A stretch of 64,000 bases of DNA from Lachnospiraceae bacterium AC2012 (GTDB lineage Bacteria > Bacillota > Clostridia > Lachnospirales > Lachnospiraceae). This document shows positions 17,173 through 23,755 of the stretch, in pieces. The position numbers were made by a program, and so were the translations under genes. The DNA is taken from contig JNIN01000001.1 of NCBI GenBank assembly GCA_000702525.1, positions 1,993,501 to 2,057,500 of the forward strand, given 5' to 3'. Positions within the stretch are counted from its first letter, which is position 1. Each line of letters starts with the position of its first letter. Under the pieces are notes generated by a model. It saw only the letters and a program-made list of their open reading frames with translations. It was not told the origin of the DNA and did no database searches.

Positions 17173-18546
17173 ATGATAGAGAGAGAATACGACGTAGTAA
17201 TCGTCGGAACAGGCGTAGCAGGATGCTTCACAGCCTTACATCTGCCAGAGGACTATAAGGTCCTTATGATTACCAAGGCTGATCTTGACGAAAGTGATTC
17301 TTTCCTCGCACAGGGAGGTATCTGTGTGCAGAAGGATGATAAGGATTATGAATCCTATTTCGAAGACACGATGCGTGCAGGTCACTATGAAAACCGCAAG
17401 GAATCGGTGGATATGATGATTCGTTCCTCCAGAGAAGTGATTGAGCAATTGATTGCGTATCATGTCGATTTCGCCAGAGACGAAAATGGAGAGCTTCTTT
17501 ATACAAGAGAGGGAGCTCATTCCGATAAGCGTATTTTGTATCATGATGATATTACGGGACAGGAAATCACATCAAAACTGTTAGATGCCGTGAAGAAGTG
17601 TGACAATGTTACGCTTCTTGCGAATACGCGTATGCTGGATATTCTCTGCAGAGAGAATACTTGTGACGGTATCCTGCTTCAGGATTCGAAGGGACAGATT
17701 TATCCGGTATTTGCTCGCCATATTATGTGGGCAACGGGTGGTATCGGTGGAATTTATGAGAATTCTACCAATTTCCCACATTTGACGGGAGATGCTTTAT
17801 CCCTTTCCTTGAAGCATGGAATTAAACTGGAACATCTGGATTATGTACAGATTCATCCAACGACCTTTTATTCTGAGAAGAAGGAGCGACGTTTCCTGAT
17901 CTCCGAATCCGTTCGTGGAGAGGGCGCTGTTCTTTTGGATAAGAACGGAGAACGTTTCACGGATGAATTACAGCCAAGAGATGTGGTAAGCAAGGCGATT
18001 CATGAACAGATGAAAAAGGATGGAACCAAGCACGTATGGATGGATATGCGTACGATTACGGAGTACGATATCGAGAAACGTTTCCCAAATATCTACAAGC
18101 ATTGTGTAGAAGAGGGATACGATCCAAAGAAGACTTTGATTCCGGTCGTTCCGGCACAGCATTATTTTATGGGTGGTGTCTATGTCGATTTACGAAGCCA
18201 CACCAGTATGAAGCATCTGTATGCAGCAGGTGAAACAGCTTGCAACGGTGTACATGGCAAGAATCGTCTCGCCAGCAACTCACTTTTAGAGTCTCTGGTA
18301 TTTGCTGAAAAGGCGGCAGAGAATATGGTGAAGGTCGATGTGATCGATAGGGAAAATGGCCGCGCCCGTTATTACGAAACATATGTGAATGACAAATACG
18401 AGGATATCATTCGTCGTTATGACGTCGATTTATCCGATTATGAGAATCTCGTTCAGTACGATGCGGAAGCCATCGAGACGATCTGGCAGGAGATTCATAG
18501 AGAAGAAGAAATGAAATCGCAGCGTGAACAGGAAATGCTTGCATAG
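17173..18546 (+). CDS. nadB: L-aspartate oxidase NadB
   Basis: A 457-residue flavoprotein making iminoaspartate for NadA. The N-terminal FAD-binding motif is clear (VVIVGTGVAGCFTALHL), followed by LAQGGICV; the substrate/FAD segment SVRGEGAVLLDKNGERF and the C-terminal NRLASNSLLESLVF are typical of the fumarate reductase/NadB family. It is shorter than E. coli NadB (540), with a trimmed C-terminal helical domain, common in Clostridia. It starts 13 nt after nadA with its own GAAGG site. Confidence 0.95.
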   Translation: MIEREYDVVIVGTGVAGCFTALHLPEDYKVLMITKADLDESDSFLAQGGICVQKDDKDYESYFEDTMRAGHYENRKESVDMMIRSSREVIEQLIAYHVDFARDENGELLYTREGAHSDKRILYHDDITGQEITSKLLDAVKKCDNVTLLANTRMLDILCRENTCDGILLQDSKGQIYPVFARHIMWATGGIGGIYENSTNFPHLTGDALSLSLKHGIKLEHLDYVQIHPTTFYSEKKERRFLISESVRGEGAVLLDKNGERFTDELQPRDVVSKAIHEQMKKDGTKHVWMDMRTITEYDIEKRFPNIYKHCVEEGYDPKKTLIPVVPAQHYFMGGVYVDLRSHTSMKHLYAAGETACNGVHGKNRLASNSLLESLVFAEKAAENMVKVDVIDRENGRARYYETYVNDKYEDIIRRYDVDLSDYENLVQYDAEAIETIWQEIHREEEMKSQREQEMLA

Positions 18547-18558
18547 AGAGGGGTAAAT

Positions 18559-19410
18559 ATGGATCCAATTACAAAGAAACTCAATGTAGATCATTTGATT
18601 CAGTTGGCGTTACAGGAGGATATCTCCAGTGAAGACGTTACAACAAATGCAGTGATGCCGGAAGCAAAGCCGGGCGAAGTAGAATTGCTTTGCAAAGAAG
18701 ATGGTATTATTGCAGGATTAGAAATCTTTGAACGAGTTTTCAAGTTATTAGATGAGAAGACAGAAGTGGAATTCTTCGCAAAGGATGGAGACGAAGTAAA
18801 GGTTGGACAGCGTCTTGCGGTTGTTCGCGGCGATATCCGCGTGCTCCTTTCCGGAGAAAGAACCGCATTAAACTATTTACAGCGTATGAGTGGAATTGCA
18901 ACATATACACATTCCGTTGCAGCACTTCTCGAGGGAAGCAAGACAAGACTTCTCGATACGCGTAAGACAACACCAAATATGAGAATTTTCGAGAAGTATG
19001 CCGTACGAATCGGTGGCGGTTATAATCACCGTTATAATCTTTCTGATGGTGTGCTTCTGAAGGATAATCATATCGGTGCAGCAGGTGGCGTCAAGGAAGC
19101 TGTAAAGATGGCCCAGGACTATGCACCATTTGTTCGTAAGATTGAAGTGGAAGTAGAAAACCTTGATATGGTTCGCGAAGCTGTAGAAGCTGGCGCTGAC
19201 ATCATTATGCTCGACAACATGAGCCACGATATGATGAAGGAAGCCATCGCAATCATCGACGGACGTGCAAAGACAGAGTGTTCTGGAAATGTTACGAAGG
19301 AGAATATCAAGAATATTGTAGATCTTGGTGTGGATTTCGTATCTTCTGGTGCGCTTACACATTCCGCACCAATTCTCGACGTCTCCTTGAAGAACCTGCA
19401 CGCAATCTAA
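18559..19410 (+). CDS. nadC: Nicotinate-nucleotide pyrophosphorylase NadC
   Basis: Converts quinolinate and PRPP to nicotinate mononucleotide, completing the three-step route encoded by this operon. The 283-residue protein shows LLDTRKTTPNMR and LLKDNHIG, the conserved PRPP/quinolinate-binding segments, and EVEVENLDM and IIMLDNMS from the barrel. GAGAGGGG precedes the ATG, 13 nt after nadB. The operon ends in structured element A, whose inner stem and T-run can act as terminator. Confidence 0.95.
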   Translation: MDPITKKLNVDHLIQLALQEDISSEDVTTNAVMPEAKPGEVELLCKEDGIIAGLEIFERVFKLLDEKTEVEFFAKDGDEVKVGQRLAVVRGDIRVLLSGERTALNYLQRMSGIATYTHSVAALLEGSKTRLLDTRKTTPNMRIFEKYAVRIGGGYNHRYNLSDGVLLKDNHIGAAGGVKEAVKMAQDYAPFVRKIEVEVENLDMVREAVEAGADIIMLDNMSHDMMKEAIAIIDGRAKTECSGNVTKENIKNIVDLGVDFVSSGALTHSAPILDVSLKNLHAI

Positions 19411-19427
19411 ACTGATTTTTATATTTG

Positions 19428-19647
19428 CGTTACTCCCCGCCGGGGTGGCGTAGGTGAATAAAGTGAGCATAGTAAAATAAAAAACGGATTTGTAATGTAT
19501 CATGATGCGACGCCACGGATGGCGGCGCAAGTGGCACCTGAGACACGATGTCGAATGTGTCACGGTGATGATACATACAAATCCGTTTTTTTATATTTTA
19601 CTTAGCGAACGATACTTGAACCTACGCCACCCCGGCGGGGAGTAACG
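19428..19647 (-). repeat. Structured element A (family of long two-part hairpins), minus orientation
   Basis: Outer arms 19428-19454 and 19621-19647 are a perfect 27-bp inverted repeat. An inner stem (19471-19503 with 19567-19602) encloses two apical hairpins. One is TGCGACGCC-ACGGAT-GGCGGCGCA at 19506-19529; on the minus strand its loop reads ATCCGT. The other is GACAC...GTGTC. Read on the minus strand, the internal loop between outer and inner stems carries GTTCGCTAAG on one side and GCTCAC on the other, as in elements B and C. The inner stem ends in T-runs on both strands, so it also looks like a bidirectional terminator for nadC. Confidence 0.85.
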
Positions 19648-19778
19648 TATATCTATAATTAACGAATCTGGGAAAATACTTGTATACTTTAACTCGTCAA
19701 TGTGTTATAGTGTTTACTATATTTCATTAAGTGGAAAGAATGGAAAAAATGGAAAGAGAAGAAAGAGGAGGACGCAAC

Positions 19779-20750
19779 ATGAAGAAGAGATGGATCGCAA
19801 TGCTTACAGCGGCAACGCTGATGGCAACAAGCTTTACAGCATGTGGCAGCAGCTCGGGGAAGACAGAATACAAGGTTGGAGTTATTCAGCTCGTACAGCA
19901 TGAGGCTTTGGATGCTGCAACACAGGGATTTGAAGATGCATTGAAGGATAAGCTGGGAGACAGTGTAGAGATTGAGGTACAGAATGCAGCAGGTGATTCT
20001 GCTACTTGTGCAACAATTGCGAATACCTTTGCATCGAAAAATGTGGATTTGATTATGGCCAATGCAACGGCTTCCCTTCAGGCAGCGGTAGCATCGACCG
20101 GTACGATTCCAATTCTTGGAACATCGGTTACAGATTATGCTACAGCACTGGAGATGGACGATTGGGAAGGAACCACAGGAATCAATGTCAGTGGTACATC
20201 GGATTTGGCACCATTGGATCAGCAGGCAGATATGCTGGAGGAATTATTCCCGGCAGACAGCTATAGCAAAGTAGGAATTATCTACTGTACAGCGGAACCA
20301 AACTCAAAATATCAGGCAGATAACATTTCCGAATATCTCGAAGATAAGGGATATACAGTGACGGAGTATACATTCTCAGATTCGAATGATATCGCATCTG
20401 TTACGCAGACTGCTTGTGATAATTCCGATGTGCTCTATATTCCAACGGATAATACAGCAGCATCTTGTACAGAGACCATTAACTCGGTAGCCACAGCGGC
20501 AGCGATGCCAATCGTCACGGGTGAGGCTGGTATCTGTAAGGGTTGTGGTGTGGCAACACTTTCGATTGACTATTATCAGCTCGGTTACAGAACCGGTGAG
20601 ATGGCATACGAAGTATTGGTAAACGGTGCAGATCCAGCGGAGATGGAAGTGGAGACTGCGGAAACAGTTACAAAACAATATAACGCAAAGATTTGCGAAC
20701 AGCTTGGAATTACGATTCCAGCAGATTATGAAGCATTGGAAGAAGAATAA
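19779..20750 (+). CDS. ABC transporter substrate-binding lipoprotein (TrpX-like family)
   Basis: A 323-residue extracellular binding protein of the ABC_sub_bind group (relatives include TrpX, proposed for tryptophan). An N-terminal signal (KKR then hydrophobic) leads to a lipobox-like FTAC with Cys22, so it is probably a lipoprotein. Two periplasmic-binding lobes follow (for example YKVGVIQLVQHEALD and VGIIYCTAEPNSKY). I start at the ATG at 19779, which has AGGAGG at 6-nt spacing; in-frame upstream ATGs lack such a site. It is 2 nt from the permease gene. The substrate is unknown; the family is associated with aromatic amino acids, purines and similar small molecules. Confidence 0.88.
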   Translation: MKKRWIAMLTAATLMATSFTACGSSSGKTEYKVGVIQLVQHEALDAATQGFEDALKDKLGDSVEIEVQNAAGDSATCATIANTFASKNVDLIMANATASLQAAVASTGTIPILGTSVTDYATALEMDDWEGTTGINVSGTSDLAPLDQQADMLEELFPADSYSKVGIIYCTAEPNSKYQADNISEYLEDKGYTVTEYTFSDSNDIASVTQTACDNSDVLYIPTDNTAASCTETINSVATAAAMPIVTGEAGICKGCGVATLSIDYYQLGYRTGEMAYEVLVNGADPAEMEVETAETVTKQYNAKICEQLGITIPADYEALEEE

Positions 20751-20752
20751 TT

Positions 20753-21673
20753 ATGGAAATAACAACACTATTAAATGCCATGCCTGGAAATATTGCGCAG
20801 GGACTTCTCTGGGGTATTATGGCACTTGGCGTATATTTAACATTTAAAGTATTGAATTTTGCAGACTTAACGGTAGATGGATCTTTTGCAACGGGCGGCG
20901 CAGTTGCCGTAGTATTGATCACGGGAGGTTGTCCAGCCGTCGTGGCATTAATTGCAGCATTTTTTGCGGGCGTGATTGCAGGCCTCGCAACAGGAATCTT
21001 ACATACGGTCTTTGGTATTCCGGACATTCTTGCCGGTATCCTGACACAGATTGCACTGTTTTCGATTAATCTTGGAATTATGAGTGGAAGTGCGAATATG
21101 GCAGTGAACGTATTGAAATATCACCTGGTGGTATCCCTTCGTGATATTCCATGCACCATTATCGTTTCCTTGATTTCTGTGGTTGTTATAATTGCATTGA
21201 TGTACTGGTATCTTGGAACGGCGCAGGGTTCTGCACTTCGTGCCACGGGAAATAATCCGGCGATGAGCCGTGCACAGGGCATTAACATTAATCTGATGAA
21301 GGTCATTGCACTCGCACTTTCTAATGGATTAGTTGCGCTCGCTGGCGGTATGGTTGCACAGTACCAGGGATTCTCCGATATCAATATGGGACGAGGCGCA
21401 ATTGTCATCGGACTTGCAGCCGTCATTATTGGTGAAGTCATCGGCAGTGCGATCTTTGGAAAGAAGATGAATTTCGTCCTTCGTCTGTCCTTCGTCGTTG
21501 TAGGTGCAGTGATTTACTATATTGTGATTGGTGTTGTTTTATGGTTGAATATGCCAACCAATGATTTGAAGTTATTTACAGCGATTATTGTAGCAATCTT
21601 CCTGGCAATCCCTTATCTCAAGGGACAGGCAAATAGTTCTTTTAGAAAAGCAGGAAGGGGTGCCAGATCATGA
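20753..21673 (+). CDS. ABC transporter permease (branched-chain/sugar-type, BPD_transp_2)
   Basis: A 306-residue integral membrane protein with about eight to nine hydrophobic segments. It has the early motif LTVDGSFATGGAVAVV and later ALSNGLVALAGGMVAQYQGF, typical of permeases that pair with TrpX-like binding proteins. It begins 2 nt after the binding-protein stop and overlaps the ATPase gene by 4 nt (ATGA), so the three are translationally linked. Confidence 0.9.
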   Translation: MEITTLLNAMPGNIAQGLLWGIMALGVYLTFKVLNFADLTVDGSFATGGAVAVVLITGGCPAVVALIAAFFAGVIAGLATGILHTVFGIPDILAGILTQIALFSINLGIMSGSANMAVNVLKYHLVVSLRDIPCTIIVSLISVVVIIALMYWYLGTAQGSALRATGNNPAMSRAQGININLMKVIALALSNGLVALAGGMVAQYQGFSDINMGRGAIVIGLAAVIIGEVIGSAIFGKKMNFVLRLSFVVVGAVIYYIVIGVVLWLNMPTNDLKLFTAIIVAIFLAIPYLKGQANSSFRKAGRGARS

Positions 21674-22464
21674 TTGAAGTAACAAATATTAAAAAGACAT
21701 TCAATGCCGGCACAATCAATGAAAAGCACGCATTGAATGGGGTAGATTTAAAACTGGAAGATGGTGAATTCGTTACTGTCATTGGTGGAAATGGTGCGGG
21801 AAAGTCAACATTTCTAAATGCGATGGCAGGCGTATGGCCAGTGGACGAAGGTCGCATTGTCATTGATGGAATTGATGTGACGGGACTTTGCGAATATAAG
21901 AGAGCGAAGTACCTCGGTCGTGTCTTCCAGGATCCGATGACTGGTACAGCAGCGGATATGGAGATTATTGAAAATCTCGCGTTGGCAGACAGACGTGGCA
22001 AGCATCGTGGCCTCGGTTGGGGCGTCACAGCAGGGGAGCGTGATAGATATCATGAACTTCTGAAGGAACTGGACCTCGGATTAGAAGATCGAATGACAGC
22101 AAAAGTTGGTTTACTGTCCGGTGGTCAGAGACAGGCTCTGACACTTCTTATGGCAACCTTGCAGAAACCAAAGGTACTTCTTCTGGATGAGCATACAGCT
22201 GCGCTTGATCCAAAGACAGCGGCAAAGGTTCTTGAGACAACAGACCGTATTATTGCTGAGAATCATCTGACAACACTTATGGTAACGCATAACATGCGTG
22301 ATGCGATTCAGCATGGTAACCGCTTGATCATGATGAACGAAGGTCGTATTATCCTAAATATTGCTGGCGATGAGAAGAAGAATCTGACAGTCGAAGATCT
22401 TCTCCATAAATTTGAAGAGGTTTCCGGCGAAGAATTTACAAGCGACAAAGCAATCCTGTCATAG
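21670..22464 (+). CDS. ABC transporter ATP-binding protein
   Basis: A 264-residue nucleotide-binding subunit with Walker A (GGNGAGKST), Q-loop (GRVFQDPM), signature LSGGQRQAL and Walker B with catalytic acid (VLLLDEHTAAL), plus the switch His in VTHNM. It completes the importer with the two preceding genes. Its stop is followed directly by the structured island; no simple terminator is visible other than the elements themselves. Confidence 0.93.
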   Translation: MIEVTNIKKTFNAGTINEKHALNGVDLKLEDGEFVTVIGGNGAGKSTFLNAMAGVWPVDEGRIVIDGIDVTGLCEYKRAKYLGRVFQDPMTGTAADMEIIENLALADRRGKHRGLGWGVTAGERDRYHELLKELDLGLEDRMTAKVGLLSGGQRQALTLLMATLQKPKVLLLDEHTAALDPKTAAKVLETTDRIIAENHLTTLMVTHNMRDAIQHGNRLIMMNEGRIILNIAGDEKKNLTVEDLLHKFEEVSGEEFTSDKAILS

Positions 22465-22496
22465 TTTTGCTCTAGGAAACCAGCCCTTTACGGAAT

Positions 22497-22727
22497 GTTT
22501 GGGGGCGAGCAGTACCAGATAAAATTTCGTTCAGGAATGTTCGCTAAGCAGAATTACAAAGCCCGTTTTGTCGGGATTGGCATCGTGCGTAATTTCAATC
22601 CATTTCAAGTACGCACTTGTGCCGCCATCCGTGGCGTCACATGCCAATCCCGTCTAAAACGGGCTTTGATTCTGTTAAGCTCACAATATTCACGAAATTT
22701 CACCCGGCACTGCTTCGCCCCCAAGAC
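22497..22727 (+). repeat. Structured element B (family of long two-part hairpins)
   Basis: Outer arms about 22497-22531 and 22691-22727 pair imperfectly over ~35 nt. Inner arms 22549-22583 and 22640-22676 pair over ~34 nt. The apex has two hairpins: GTGCGT...ACGCAC, and TGTGCCGCC-ATCCGT-GGCGTCACA at 22618-22641. Junctions are GTTCGCTAAG (5') and GCTCACAATATTC (3'). The architecture is the same as in elements A and C although the stems share almost no sequence with them. Confidence 0.85.
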
Positions 22728-22758
22728 ATATTTCAAGATCGTGGACGGCTTTTTTGAT

Positions 22759-22912
22759 GATTTGTTGTGTGCGAAGCACAGAATTTCATTTCTGGCTTGA
22801 TTGATTGTGAATCATGGAGCGAGCTTAGCTGTCAAGGGCGAGCCGCAAGCGGTGCGAAGCACCCTTGACAGCAAGCTCGTCCATGATAGCGTGGTGATCA
22901 AGCAGAAATGGA
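22759..22912 (+). repeat. Repeat D, copy 1 (154 bp, folded)
   Basis: This 154-bp unit recurs at 23431-23584 with four differences. It contains a small hairpin GTGCGAAGCAC and then a long stem in three blocks: CATTTCTGGCTTGAT (22787-22801) with ATCAAGCAGAAATG (22897-22910); an ATCATGG...GAGC block; and a perfect 11-bp GCTGTCAAGGG block. The apex has two tight hairpins (CCGCAAGCGG and GGTGCGAAGCACC-like). A terminator-like hairpin with T-run follows at 22919-22944. Confidence 0.88.
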
Positions 22913-22918
22913 AAAGAG

Positions 22919-22944
22919 AAGTGAGGCGCAGTCACTTGTTTTTT
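22919..22944 (+). terminator. Possible terminator after repeat D copy 1
   Basis: AAGTGA (22919-22924) and TCACTT (22932-22937) pair around GGCGCAG, followed by GTTTTTT. It suggests that the D element may be the 3' part of a transcript. Confidence 0.5.
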
Positions 22945-22979
22945 ATATTAGTAGTGATTTTGCGAAGTAAGTTTTACAT

Positions 22980-23425
22980 GGGCGGGTATATTAGGGAGAT
23001 TTTTGGAATCCTCCACCATGCTAGATTTAGATTTGGGCATATAGGAGGTTATCTAATTTGCCTCCACCATGCCGGTTTTCCGATTTGGGCATATGGCTGG
23101 TTTTTAAGTTGCCCTCCACCATGTCGCTTCTTATATTTTGGAAATATAAGCATTTTTCCTCTTTGCCTCCACCATTGGCGGGCATATAGCGACTTTTATT
23201 TCAGGCCTCCACCACCTATTTGGGTATATAGGAAGATTTTGATTTTCCTCCACCATGCTCTATGGTGGAGGGGTGAAGAGATATACGCTATATGCCCAAA
23301 TCCGAGGATTTAAGAAGAATTGTCATGGTGGAGGCGATGCAAAAATATGGCTCCATACCCAACCTTGCTTTGACTTGGGCATATAGAGGACTTTTTGATT
23401 TTCCTCCACCACTTTTATGCCATAT
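22980..23425. repeat. Degenerate tandem array of CCTCCACCATG / TTTGGGCATATAGG units
   Basis: CCTCCACC begins at 23010, 23061, 23113, 23166, 23206, 23247 and 23403, and its complement GGTGGAGG at 23264 and 23327. Spacing is 51-53 bp in the first units and 40-41 bp in later ones. A second motif close to TTTGGGCATATAGG alternates with it (near 23032, 23083, 23218, 23383; reverse near 23288; weaker forms near 22981, 23135 and 23177). The sequence between motifs is AT-rich and variable. No reading frame here is credible. Confidence 0.85.
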
Positions 23426-23430
23426 GTAAG

Positions 23431-23584
23431 GATTTGTTGTGTGCGAAGCACAGAATTTCATTTCTGGCTTGATTGATTGTAAATCATGGAGCGAGCAAAG
23501 CTGTCAAGGGCGAGCCGCAAGCGGTGCGAAGCACCCTTGACAGCAAGCTCGCCCATGATAGCGTGGTGATCAAGCAGAAATGGA
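23431..23584 (+). repeat. Repeat D, copy 2 (154 bp, folded)
   Basis: Identical to copy 1 at 150 of 154 positions. Two of the four changes fall in an unpaired internal loop (TTA to AAA), one in an internal loop on the 5' side (GTG to GTA), and one T to C in the ascending arm. The two copies are direct repeats flanking the 518-bp array region. No T-run terminator follows this copy; the ftsH promoter lies about 110 bp downstream. Confidence 0.88.
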
Positions 23585-23692
23585 TCCGTGTGGGTGATGA
23601 CTTGGTATCATGGGAACTAGCATGAAAGAGCCGCAAAGTGTGAGAAAACGGTGTGCACTTTATGAAATTTGTATAAAAGGGTTGCGCGCAAC

Positions 23693-23721
23693 TTGCTTTT
23701 GAATTTTGAGTTCAATATAAT
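23693..23721 (+). promoter_or_regulatory. Promoter of ftsH
   Basis: TTGCTT (23693-23698), 17-bp spacer, TATAAT (23716-23721), giving a leader of about 28 nt before the ATG at 23756. The repeat island lies entirely upstream of it. Confidence 0.7.
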
Positions 23722-23755
23722 GGGAACAGAGATTTTTTGGAACCTGGAGGAACAT

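Noticed and set aside
19428..19647. Insertion sequence remnant
   Set aside because: Terminal inverted arms exist, but the interior has no transposase fragment and shows a specific nested fold repeated in elements B and C. A non-autonomous mobile element remains possible and is discussed as a finding.
22801..23313. A 170-codon open frame on the plus strand in the repeat island
   Set aside because: It runs from inside folded repeat D into the CCTCCACC array. Its product is built from repeated Leu/His/Ala-rich segments created by the array, it has no ribosome site, and the frame is not kept from unit to unit.
22980..23425. CRISPR array
   Set aside because: The conserved words are 11-14 nt, spacing varies between 40 and 156 bp, some members are inverted, and there are no cas genes.
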